Below, one piece after another: positions 1-7,533 of a DNA stretch of 29,728 nucleotides; positions within the stretch are counted from its first letter, which is position 1, and every line of letters starts with the position of its first letter. This stretch comes from JAUILA01 sp964563925 (GTDB lineage: Bacteria > Bacteroidota > Bacteroidia > Cytophagales > Cyclobacteriaceae): assembly GCA_964563925.1 (NCBI GenBank), contig CAZLZD010000051.1, positions 1 through 29,728 on the forward strand. The letters are read 5' to 3'. The position numbers and the translations under genes are program-made. The notes beneath the pieces were generated by a model. The model was not told the DNA's origin. It was given only the letters and a program-made list of their open reading frames with translations, and ran no database searches.

Positions 1-1
1 C

Positions 2-2608
2 CTTTTAACAGGAGGTTGTAAGGTTTTCCATGACCCGAATGCAGGAAAAGCCATTCAACAACCCGTTATTGAGCGGTCTGACGACGGGGATTATGTCACC
101 GTACGGGCTGGAGGTATTTATGAGGCAGGAGAATTTAAGAGGTTTCTGCTGGGTGACCATTACCGTGATTTATGGAATACGCCGGTCAGGGTACAGGTCC
201 TGGACCTTGACGAGGTACACGGTGGCCTTGAAATTCTGGAAGCGGGGGGAGGAATGCAAACCTATTCCCTGAAGCTGAAGGGAGGAGATGGTCAGCTCTA
301 TTCCCTGCGTTCGGTGCAAAAAGATCCGACCCCAACGATTCCGCAGCCACTGCAATATTCATTTGCCGATGACATCGTTCAGGATCAGATTTCCGCTTCG
401 CATCCATACGGACCGTACATACTTCCTCCGCTGGGCGATGCGGCAGGTATTTATCACACGAACCCCAAACTGTATTACCTCCCAGACAACAAGGAGCTGG
501 GAGAATACCGCAAGGAGTACGGTGGTTCACTGGTTATGCTCGAAGAGGATCCGGATGAAGACTGGTCGCATTATGAAGATTTTGGTTACACGGAGAATGC
601 GGTAAGCCTGGAAACCATGCTGGAGGATTTGCGGGATGACAATGATAATTACGTCGACCAGAAATTCTTTTTACGGGCAAGGCTTTTTGATATGTGGATC
701 AACGACTGGGATCGGCATGGGGGGCAGTTTCGCTGGGGGGAATATGAAGATGAAGATCAGACCATGTACCGTCCGATTCCGGAAGACCGGGATAATATGC
801 TTTTCAAATTTGACGGCGTAATTCCATGGATAATCAGCAGAAAGTGGGCCATGCCTAAATTTCAGGATTTTCAGCCGAATACCGAGAACATGGCCGGTCT
901 GAATGAAAATGCCCGGTATGTCGACCGGCGCTTTCTCACAGCACTGAGCGAGTCAGACTGGCAGCAGGTCGCAAGGGACCTTCAGGCGAGGCTGACCAAT
1001 GAGGAGATCCGCAAGGCAGTTCATTTATTGCCGGATACAATTTTTGCCCAGAATGGTCAGGAGCTCATTGATGTACTCGAGGCACGAAAATACAACCTGG
1101 AAGATATGGCGCTTCGTTATTATCATATTCTGGCCCGGGAAGTGGATGTGGTCGGAAGTGATGACAGCGAATACTTCGAAGTGCACAGGCATCCTGACGG
1201 CAATACCCAGGTCCGGGTTTACGAATCAGACGAAGATGGTGAAAAACAAAGGGAAATCTACTTCCGGGAATTCAAGGAAGATGAAACCAGTGAAATACGG
1301 TTATACGGATTAGGCGACCGCGATCATTTTGTTATCACCGGCGCATCCGATAAGGGTCCCCTGGTGCGAATTATCGGGGGAGAAGGAAAGGACCGGCTTG
1401 ATAATACCTCCGTTATTCACGGCTGGGGTAAGAAATCCATTTTCTACGATACGCAGGACGGGAATGATATTTCAGAAGATTCCGAAGACAACAAGGATGT
1501 GAAATTTATATTGAGTGATAATCAGCATCTGCTTCGGTATGACATGGAGTCGTTTAAATATGACGTGCTTGCGCCAGCCGCAATGATCGGATATAATTTT
1601 GATGACGGGCTTTTTCTCGGTGCCGGGGTTTTACTTAAGACGCACGCCTTTAACCGACGCCCCCATTCAACCTATCAGAAACTAATGGCTAATTTCAGTC
1701 CTTCCCGGAATGCCTGGGCATTTGAATATACCGGTGACTTCAGGAAAGTGGTGCGATCGCTTGGCGTGCATGTGGATGCAAGGCTGCGCTGGCCCAACTT
1801 TTTCAGTAATTTTTATGGCTATGGAAACAATACGGTAATTGAAGAAAACCCTTCGTTCTATGAAGTACTGTACAATGAATTCAAACTGAATCCCTCTTTT
1901 ACACTGGATGGAAGAAATTCACGGGTGATGTTTGGTCCGCAATACTGGATACTTGATGCGAAACGAGAACAGGAAACCTTTGCCGCCAATGACCCGTCGC
2001 TGCCTGAGGATGCCTTCGAAACCAACCGGTATATCGGGTTCCGGATAGCCTCGGATGTACGAACGATTGAAAGTGAGACCTTCCCGGAAGACGGGGTCTG
2101 GTGGACGAGCAGCATTGAATTTAATGCCCAGACGAATTATTCGAATTCAAAATTCAGCACCCTGGAAACGGAACTGCGCGGCTATTATACCGTCGAAATG
2201 CCGTTCGAATTTATTATCGCCGGACGCGTTGGGGCGGGTACAATCGCCGGTGATTTTAATTTTTACCAGGCCCAGACAATAGGAGGGAACCGTGGGTTTA
2301 ATGCCCAGGGAAGAGTCCGGGGCTTGCCGCGGGACAGGTTCAGCGGACGGTCTGCTCTTTATCAGAACCTTGAGGTACGAGTGCCACTCGTTTCCCTGCC
2401 CTTTTACTATCTTCCTTTCCAGCTGGGGGTTTATACCTTCGTGGATAATGGCCGGGTATGGAGTGATCTTGCCGATTCCAACGAATGGCACACCGCGTTT
2501 GGCGGCGGATTGTATGTCAGGCCATTTGGTGTGATGGTAACGACCTTTGGCATTGCCCGGTCTGAAGAGGATACCCTGTTCAATCTGAACCTTGGATTTA
2601 TGTTCTGA
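2..2608 (+). CDS. Kinase-like domain fused to Omp85-type outer-membrane barrel (5' end cut)
   Basis: The frame is open from the first bases, so the gene starts left of the window; 868 residues are visible. The first five visible residues, LTGGC, fit a permissive lipobox, so perhaps only a signal peptide is missing. Numbering from that Leu, residues 75-112 contain a Gly-rich segment and strand pattern (GGGMQT, then YSLRSVQK) like the N-lobe of a kinase. Residues 226-239 hold DMWINDWDRHGGQF, whose DxDRH resembles the catalytic loop of FAM20-type atypical kinases, followed by DRD (262-264) and FDG (270-272) that could bind metal. From about residue 510 to the end is a beta-barrel with an RGF motif at 764-766 (the Omp85 loop-6 motif) and a terminal Phe. 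I recall Bacteroidota relatives carrying an extra metallophosphoesterase domain in front. Surface location is likely; kinase activity is inference. The ATG at 254 is internal. Confidence 0.75.
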   Translation, partial: LLTGGCKVFHDPNAGKAIQQPVIERSDDGDYVTVRAGGIYEAGEFKRFLLGDHYRDLWNTPVRVQVLDLDEVHGGLEILEAGGGMQTYSLKLKGGDGQLYSLRSVQKDPTPTIPQPLQYSFADDIVQDQISASHPYGPYILPPLGDAAGIYHTNPKLYYLPDNKELGEYRKEYGGSLVMLEEDPDEDWSHYEDFGYTENAVSLETMLEDLRDDNDNYVDQKFFLRARLFDMWINDWDRHGGQFRWGEYEDEDQTMYRPIPEDRDNMLFKFDGVIPWIISRKWAMPKFQDFQPNTENMAGLNENARYVDRRFLTALSESDWQQVARDLQARLTNEEIRKAVHLLPDTIFAQNGQELIDVLEARKYNLEDMALRYYHILAREVDVVGSDDSEYFEVHRHPDGNTQVRVYESDEDGEKQREIYFREFKEDETSEIRLYGLGDRDHFVITGASDKGPLVRIIGGEGKDRLDNTSVIHGWGKKSIFYDTQDGNDISEDSEDNKDVKFILSDNQHLLRYDMESFKYDVLAPAAMIGYNFDDGLFLGAGVLLKTHAFNRRPHSTYQKLMANFSPSRNAWAFEYTGDFRKVVRSLGVHVDARLRWPNFFSNFYGYGNNTVIEENPSFYEVLYNEFKLNPSFTLDGRNSRVMFGPQYWILDAKREQETFAANDPSLPEDAFETNRYIGFRIASDVRTIESETFPEDGVWWTSSIEFNAQTNYSNSKFSTLETELRGYYTVEMPFEFIIAGRVGAGTIAGDFNFYQAQTIGGNRGFNAQGRVRGLPRDRFSGRSALYQNLEVRVPLVSLPFYYLPFQLGVYTFVDNGRVWSDLADSNEWHTAFGGGLYVRPFGVMVTTFGIARSEEDTLFNLNLGFMF

Positions 2609-2620
2609 AATGGGACGAAA

Positions 2621-2929
2621 TCAGGCCATCCAGGAGGCTTCGTTCAGAAACTCGTCAAATTCAATATTGGCATTGGCACCATAGGGGGTGCTGATCGTAC
2701 CGCGGGTTCCGTCCGTAGCTTTTATCGCATACAGGATAGACATATCGTCCGGGTTGGTGCGGCCTTCAAAACGAAATTCATTTTCTACGGTGAGCTGTGC
2801 AGCATCATAGGTTTTTCCGGTACCCATATCCTGAAGTTTCCCCTCGCGGAAAATAAATTCCGATGCATAACCTTGTTTTTTCAGGTCGTCCATCACTTTG
2901 CTTAACGGAGATAGATGATGATTTGTCAT
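2621..2929 (-). CDS. Small conserved Bacteroidota protein (labelled 'phosphoribosylpyrophosphate synthetase' in databases)
   Basis: This encodes 102 residues with no signal peptide or membrane segment, so it is probably cytosolic. The pattern LKKQGYASEF near residue 17, FRFEG near 52, NPDDMSILYAI near 59 and a closing YGANANIEFDE matches a small family common in Bacteroidota that is often given the name phosphoribosylpyrophosphate synthetase. At a third of the length of a real Prs enzyme, and with no visible PRPP-binding loop, that name is almost certainly wrong and the true role is unknown. It converges on the preceding barrel gene with only 12 bases between the stop codons. No clear promoter was found upstream on its strand, and no shared terminator hairpin is visible. 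Confidence 0.72.
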   Translation of the reverse strand: MTNHHLSPLSKVMDDLKKQGYASEFIFREGKLQDMGTGKTYDAAQLTVENEFRFEGRTNPDDMSILYAIKATDGTRGTISTPYGANANIEFDEFLNEASWMA

Positions 2930-3211
2930 GATGTGTTTTTTTGAAGTGAACAGTGCGAATGACGTGCCAGACTGAAAGCCGGGAAGGTATTTCCTTCCGC
3001 CCTCAACCTGCTTGCCTCATCTACAATAATGGGCAAGAGTGTGTATATCCTTCTACATCCTGAATACTAAAAGAAGGCTTATATCCATCCTGTCCGGTTG
3101 GTACAAATTTTTCACTAATGTTTATGCAGGAAATTTTGTGTTTCCGGCATCATACGGAGATAATCACCGTATATAAAATTAGAGAAAGTTAAACCTTAAA
3201 AACATAACACC
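2930..3211. other. Divergent intergenic region, 282 bases
   Basis: This lies between the divergent genes at 2929 (-) and 3212 (+) and should hold both promoters. I found no TAnnTTTG with a correctly placed TTG on either strand. A 6-bp inverted repeat (GGAAGG at 2982-2987 with CCTTCC at 2993-2998) is the only small symmetry seen. A 34-codon open frame from 2959 has no supporting features. Confidence 0.4.
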
Positions 3212-3481
3212 ATGAATAACACCACGAAAGTAATTCTAGGAGTAGCAGTTGGAGCCCTTGCAGGAGCAGTAACCGGTTTGTTGCTGGCCCCCGAAGATGG
3301 AGCCAAGACGCGTAAAAAAATTACGAAGGAAACAGACAAGCTCCGCCATTCCATCTCGGATGCTGTATCTGAGAGCCTGGAAGCTGCCAAGGGCAAATAC
3401 AATACCCTGCTCGATGAATATGCCAGAGCAGGACGTAAGTCTATTACTAAAGCCAAGAACAAGGCGAAGGCTGATGCCTAG
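3212..3481 (+). CDS. YtxH-family membrane-anchored stress protein
   Basis: The protein has 89 residues: one Gly/Ala-rich hydrophobic segment (about 5-26) ending in LLLAPEDGAKTRKKI, followed by a basic amphipathic helix (30-89) of likely coiled-coil character. This is the standard YtxH layout, a general-stress family with no defined biochemical activity. The N-terminus probably anchors in the inner membrane with the helix in the cytoplasm. It precedes a CsbD gene by 40 bases and the pair shares the terminator at 3735-3760, so they are probably co-transcribed. The family is well supported; a precise role is not known. Confidence 0.85.
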   Translation: MNNTTKVILGVAVGALAGAVTGLLLAPEDGAKTRKKITKETDKLRHSISDAVSESLEAAKGKYNTLLDEYARAGRKSITKAKNKAKADA

Positions 3482-3521
3482 AGGAAGGAACGACTAAATA
3501 AATGTTCAACCCAAAATCAAG

Positions 3522-3713
3522 ATGATTATGACTGACCAGGAAATGAAAGGAAACTGGAACCAGCTGAAAGGAAAGCTGAAGCAAGAGTATGGAGAACTTA
3601 CCGATGATGACCTTAAATATTCGGAGGGAAAGTTTGATGAAATGCTTGGACGTGTTCAAAAGAAAACCGGAAAGACTAAAAGTGAGCTCAGAGCTGAGTT
3701 AGACAGATTATAA
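3522..3713 (+). CDS. CsbD-family stress protein
   Basis: The protein has 63 residues, or 61 if translation starts at the second in-frame ATG at 3528 (MTDQEMKGNW), which fits the family slightly better. The CsbD pattern is clear: GNWNQLKGKLKQEYGELTDD followed by an acidic-basic helix with GRVQKKTGKTKSE. CsbD proteins are small, highly charged and soluble; in Bacillus subtilis csbD belongs to the SigB general stress regulon, but no molecular function is settled. There is no clear Shine-Dalgarno site. It sits directly after YtxH and before a strong terminator, closing a two-gene unit. Confidence 0.88.
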   Translation: MIMTDQEMKGNWNQLKGKLKQEYGELTDDDLKYSEGKFDEMLGRVQKKTGKTKSELRAELDRL

Positions 3714-3734
3714 TCCGGATACGAAAAAAGGAGG

Positions 3735-3760
3735 CCCCTGAAGTGATTCGGGGGTTTTTT
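3735..3760 (+). terminator. Rho-independent terminator after csbD-like gene
   Basis: An 8-bp stem, CCCCTGAA (3735-3742) with TTCGGGGG (3747-3754), contains one G-U pair, has a GTGA loop and is followed by six T. It separates the YtxH/CsbD unit from the mscS genes. Confidence 0.85.
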
Positions 3761-3783
3761 ATGTGTAAACCAAAACCAGGCTA

Positions 3784-4704
3784 ATGGATATTGAAATTAA
3801 GGAACCACTTGAAAAAATAACCTCTAAAGTCGAAGGCTGGATCAATTCATTTTTTGAATTACTGCCCAATATGTTTGTGGCCCTTTTACTGCTGATCCTG
3901 TTTATCGTCCTTGGCAAGCTGGTCAAGCGACTGGTTAATAAGGCATTGCTGAAAACGGAATCCAATAAAACGATCAGGGACCTGCTCTCGGCTATATGTT
4001 ATTACGCGGTCCTAGCCCTTGGCTTGTTTGTGATACTGGACATTCTCCAGCTGAAACAGGCGGTAGTCTCCTTGCTGGCCGGGGTAGGGGTAATCGGGCT
4101 TGCCCTTGGTTTTGCTTTTCAGGACATTGCGGCAAACCTGATCTCAGGTATAATCCTGGCCGTGCGTAACCCTTTCCATGTGGGAGATGTTATCTCTGTA
4201 AAGGATGTGATGGGGACGGTTTCCCGAATGAATCTTCGGGCTACCGTGGTTCATACGTTCCAGGGCCAGGAGGTCTTCATTCCGAATAAGGAAGTGCTGC
4301 AAAGCAACATCACCAATTACAGTGTCCTGGGACACCGGCGGATCGACCTGGCCGTGGGTGTGTCCTACGGTGATAATTTACAAAAGGTGGAAGACCTGGT
4401 GAAAAGTACCATACAGGATATGGAAGGTGTGATACGCAAAGACGATATCATATTTGATTATGTGGAATTCGGATCAAGTTCCATCAACTTTAATATCCGG
4501 TTCTGGATTGATTATCCGGATCAGCCCGGGTTTCTGGCCATGCGCAATAAAGCCATCAAAATAATCAAAAAGGCATTTGATGAGCATGACATTACCATTC
4601 CTTTCCCAATTCGTACACTCGATTTCGGGATCAAGGGGGGAGAAACGCTTTCTCAGATGAAATTACATACTATCGATAACGCCCAAGAAAATGGAAACCA
4701 ATAA
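3784..4704 (+). CDS. MscS-family mechanosensitive channel, copy 1
   Basis: The protein has 306 residues. Three membrane segments are visible at about 27-49, 67-88 and 93-126. The third is the Gly/Ala-rich pore helix (LLAGVGVIGLALGFAFQD), followed by the MscS signature RNPFHVGDVISV that starts the beta domain. The C-terminal alpha/beta domain runs to about residue 290. These channels open under membrane tension and release small solutes during hypo-osmotic shock. The length fits the small three-helix MscS subfamily. It starts 24 bases after the csbD-side terminator, and its last 14 bases overlap the ArsC-like gene, suggesting translational coupling. A second, clearly different MscS follows at 5134, so this is not a recent tandem duplication. 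Confidence 0.93.
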   Translation: MDIEIKEPLEKITSKVEGWINSFFELLPNMFVALLLLILFIVLGKLVKRLVNKALLKTESNKTIRDLLSAICYYAVLALGLFVILDILQLKQAVVSLLAGVGVIGLALGFAFQDIAANLISGIILAVRNPFHVGDVISVKDVMGTVSRMNLRATVVHTFQGQEVFIPNKEVLQSNITNYSVLGHRRIDLAVGVSYGDNLQKVEDLVKSTIQDMEGVIRKDDIIFDYVEFGSSSINFNIRFWIDYPDQPGFLAMRNKAIKIIKKAFDEHDITIPFPIRTLDFGIKGGETLSQMKLHTIDNAQENGNQ

Positions 4705-5113
4705 GTCAGAATTGAAATTATATTACAACTCGAACAAGAAACGCGACCGTGAGACATTCGGGTATTCAGAATCTCTGGACGTGCGGATCAATGAACAGGA
4801 TCTGAGTAAAACCAACCTGACCGAGCGTCAGTTTGCTGAAATCGCCAGGCAAATGGATATTGACATCAACGAGCTGGCGGATAAAAATTCAGATTACTAT
4901 TTATCGGAGCTGAAGGACAAGGACTTTAGTGAAGACGAAATGCTGAAATTACTGGCCGTACATCCCGAATTGGTGAAAACTCCCATTGCATGGATAGGTG
5001 AACATGCGTATTTTGTGGAATCACCGTTCAAACTCATACCTGAGGACCTGGAGATAGAAGGAATACAGTCTGATAAAAGTCAGGGTGCAGAGAATTCCGA
5101 TAATAGTATCTAG
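4691..5113 (+). CDS. ArsC/Spx-like protein lacking all cysteines
   Basis: The protein has 140 residues, is acidic and has no membrane segment. The order of conserved blocks follows the ArsC fold: an N-terminal strand and loop LKLYYNSNKKRDRETF where ArsC enzymes have the CX5R active site, a middle helix block LTERQFAEIARQMDIDINEL, and HPELVKTPIAWIG where ArsC has its MxxHPxLIxRPI block. No Cys occurs anywhere, so thiol-based arsenate reduction is impossible. I recall cysteine-free members of this family in other Bacteroidota, often mislabelled arsenate reductase. The last 25 residues are a polar, probably disordered tail. It overlaps mscS copy 1 by 14 bases and lies 20 bases before mscS copy 2, so a role linked to channel expression or stress is plausible but unproven. 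Confidence 0.72.
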   Translation: METNKSELKLYYNSNKKRDRETFGYSESLDVRINEQDLSKTNLTERQFAEIARQMDIDINELADKNSDYYLSELKDKDFSEDEMLKLLAVHPELVKTPIAWIGEHAYFVESPFKLIPEDLEIEGIQSDKSQGAENSDNSI

Positions 5114-5133
5114 GTATTCCTCATCAGAATCTA

Positions 5134-6021
5134 ATGCAAAGCAGAATTCAGCAGGCCTTTCAAGATTTCTGGGACTCCATTGTCACACGGTCCCCGGATA
5201 TCCTGGTAGGCCTTATTTTATTTGTTGTCTTTTTTGTCATCGCTTTCCTTGTAAGGAGGCTGATCAGGAACCGCCTGGGCAAGCGGGTAAAGGATCCGCT
5301 CCTGGTTAATTTTATTGCCCGGACCTTTTTTCTCATTATCCTGATCATAGGAATCGTCATATTCCTGGGACAGGCTGGTCTCAGCAAAGCAGCCAGCAGT
5401 GTGCTGGCCGGGGCCGGGGTGGGGGCACTGATCCTGGGTTTTGCCTTCAAGGATATTGGCGAAAACTTCATTGCCGGGTTTTTTCTGGCCGTTTCCCGAC
5501 CCTTCAGTATTGGAGATATCGTGTCGATTGATTCTTTTACCGGTAGGGTCAAGGCCCTGAATTTCAGAAACACACACATCCGTACCTTTGACGGCCGGGA
5601 TATTTTTGTCCCAAACGCCAACATGGTAAAAAATACCCTGACCAACTTTACCCGTGACGGATTGATGCGCCACGATTTTGTTGTGGGCATTGATTATGAA
5701 GATGATACCGCAGAGGCAATCCGGATAATTCTTGAGAAAATGGAAACCCTTCCGGATATCGTTTCGACCGATGAACTCAAGCCGTTTGTCACGGTGAATA
5801 ATTTCGGTGTCAGCACCGTTGATCTGAAAATACACTTCTGGATCAATACCTATGATTTTCTGGGCTCAATTACGGTATTAAAGAGCAATGTGATGGTGGA
5901 AGTATTCAGAAAACTAAAGGAAAAAGGATTTACACTTCCTGCCAATATCGTAGAACTCAAGATATACCAGGAGGGAAGTCCGATCCCGTTGAAAGTGGTT
6001 AATGAGGACTTCAGGAAATAA
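5134..6021 (+). CDS. MscS-family mechanosensitive channel, copy 2
   Basis: The protein has 295 residues. Membrane segments are visible at about 22-42, 61-82 and 88-120, the last being the pore helix (LAGAGVGALILGFAFKDIGE), followed by SRPFSIGDIVSI and an MscS beta domain with TFDGRDIFVPNANMVKNTL. The C-terminal alpha/beta domain is complete. It differs from copy 1 along its whole length, including the pore helix (FKDIGENFIAG here, FQDIAANLISG there), so the two channels probably differ in gating threshold or conductance. It lies 20 bases after the ArsC-like gene and 18 bases before the DUF2254 gene, which suggests one four-gene transcript. Confidence 0.93.
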   Translation: MQSRIQQAFQDFWDSIVTRSPDILVGLILFVVFFVIAFLVRRLIRNRLGKRVKDPLLVNFIARTFFLIILIIGIVIFLGQAGLSKAASSVLAGAGVGALILGFAFKDIGENFIAGFFLAVSRPFSIGDIVSIDSFTGRVKALNFRNTHIRTFDGRDIFVPNANMVKNTLTNFTRDGLMRHDFVVGIDYEDDTAEAIRIILEKMETLPDIVSTDELKPFVTVNNFGVSTVDLKIHFWINTYDFLGSITVLKSNVMVEVFRKLKEKGFTLPANIVELKIYQEGSPIPLKVVNEDFRK

Positions 6022-6039
6022 AGCCGCCAGCGCTGTGTC

Positions 6040-7368
6040 ATGAAAAGACTACGAGATTTTATTTATTCGACGAGCCGCAGGGTCGCAAACAGTATTGCAT
6101 TCTACCCGGCCCTGATCACCTTTATTTTTTTCCTGCTGGCCCTGGCCATGCTCATGATTGAGTACAGGGATTACATGAAAGAGATCAAGGATTTTCTTGA
6201 GCCGGTCCTTGTTAAGACCGTGGATGATGCACGATTAATTCTGGGAACGCTCGTAGCCAGCATCATCTCGCTAATGGTATTCAGTTTCTCTATGGTCATG
6301 ATTGTGCTGAACAGGGCCTCATCGATGCTGACACCGCGCGTGATACCCGGTCTTATTTCCAGGAAATCACATCAGATCGTACTGGGTTTTTACCTGGGCA
6401 CTATAATCTTCTGCCTGATCCTTATTGTGAACATTCACCCCCCGGCATACGATACCCTGGTGCCAAGCATTGGTACCATGCTTGCCCTGATCTTTGGCAT
6501 TACATCCCTGTCAATGTTTATCTATTTCATCGATGACATATCCAAGTCAATCCAGACAGATAACATTCTCCAGAAAATATACAGGGACACAAAACATAAG
6601 ATGAAATCCATGGAGATCGACAAGTCGGATGTGGCCGAGCTGCCTGACAGTTCCTCCTGGACGGCTATTGAATCTGACCGGACCGGCTACCTGAAGCAGA
6701 TAAGGATGAATACGCTGTTACACCTGGCCTCAGAGCACGATTTTCAGCTTTCCGTGGAGGAGAATATTGGCTTCTTTATGGTGAATAATTATCCTTTCCT
6801 GCGGGTTGACAAAGAGCTTGATGCACAGGTAAAGGATTCTATCCTTGATTGCTTTGTGTTTTATACCGAGGAGCATGTGGGAGACCATTACCTGTTTGGT
6901 ATGAAGCAGATTTCAGAGATTGCCGTTAAGGCCCTGAGTCCGGGGATTAACGACCCGGGTACTGCGATAAAGGCCATTGACCTGCTCAGTATCCTCTTTA
7001 TTCAAAAATCCAGGATGAAGGAGAAACGTTTTGAAAAAGACGAATCCGGCGATATCCGGATCTGGATGCCGGGTACTTCCCTGCGACAGCTTCTGTACAA
7101 CAACCTGACGCCCATCAGGCAATATGGCAAGAGCGACCCGACCGTGCTGCTGAAGCTGCTGGAAATGATGATCAACCTCGCGTATTCCGACCTCCATGAC
7201 GAAAACCTGCAGGATCTGATCGTGGAATTCGTCCAGAGCCTGTATGAATCCTGCCAGGCTTCTGTGGACACTGAACTGGACCGGCGCCAGATTAACTATT
7301 CGCTCCGGGAACTAGCCCGTCTCCTGGACGAGGAAATTCCCCTGCTTGAGGGTGTGGATGAGAAGTAA
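6040..7368 (+). CDS. DUF2254 membrane protein
   Basis: The protein has 442 residues. Four membrane segments are visible at about 21-41, 69-91, 112-132 and 140-165. The signature around residues 82-105 (FSMVMIVLNRASSMLTPR) matches DUF2254, whose members share the pattern of a long helix ending in S-x-x-x-PR. The remaining 275 residues are soluble and probably cytoplasmic, with a conserved block ALSPGINDPGTAIKAID near residue 304. No biochemical function is known for DUF2254. It follows mscS copy 2 by 18 bases and is the last gene of the mscS unit. A role in membrane or osmotic stress is inferred only from that context. Confidence 0.88.
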   Translation: MKRLRDFIYSTSRRVANSIAFYPALITFIFFLLALAMLMIEYRDYMKEIKDFLEPVLVKTVDDARLILGTLVASIISLMVFSFSMVMIVLNRASSMLTPRVIPGLISRKSHQIVLGFYLGTIIFCLILIVNIHPPAYDTLVPSIGTMLALIFGITSLSMFIYFIDDISKSIQTDNILQKIYRDTKHKMKSMEIDKSDVAELPDSSSWTAIESDRTGYLKQIRMNTLLHLASEHDFQLSVEENIGFFMVNNYPFLRVDKELDAQVKDSILDCFVFYTEEHVGDHYLFGMKQISEIAVKALSPGINDPGTAIKAIDLLSILFIQKSRMKEKRFEKDESGDIRIWMPGTSLRQLLYNNLTPIRQYGKSDPTVLLKLLEMMINLAYSDLHDENLQDLIVEFVQSLYESCQASVDTELDRRQINYSLRELARLLDEEIPLLEGVDEK

Positions 7369-7439
7369 CAGGCTGTGGAATTTTCAAGGGTTGTGTTTCC
7401 TGTTTATGCCTGTCAGTGCCCGTAGCCCGACCTTATTCT

Positions 7440-7490
7440 GTGGCATGATATTTTTACTTTATCCTGTAGAAACAGGGATGGGTATGCCAC
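7440..7490 (+). promoter_or_regulatory. Possible structured 5' leader of the baeRF-like gene
   Basis: In the 165-base gap between the DUF2254 and baeRF-like genes, a perfect 7-bp outer stem, GTGGCAT (7440-7446) with ATGCCAC (7484-7490), encloses an inner hairpin CCTGT-AGAA-ACAGG (7463-7476). It ends 43 bases before the start codon. It could be a leader element or part of a weak terminator for the upstream unit. No known riboswitch class is recognised. Confidence 0.35.
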
Positions 7491-7533
7491 TTCGTCTTTT
7501 AAGGGAGAATGCATACCGGTAAATAACAAAACA

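Noticed and set aside
254..2608. ATG 254 as the start of the first protein
   Set aside because: The same frame is open back to base 2 and the added residues continue the conserved domain (GDHYRDLW and VQVLDLDEVHGG), so the gene is cut by the window edge.
4691..5113. Functional arsenate reductase
   Set aside because: The fold pattern fits ArsC, but the protein has no cysteine at all and no ars genes are nearby.
5218..5835. 205-codon open frame on the minus strand
   Set aside because: Antisense to mscS copy 2; its composition is that of a shadow frame.
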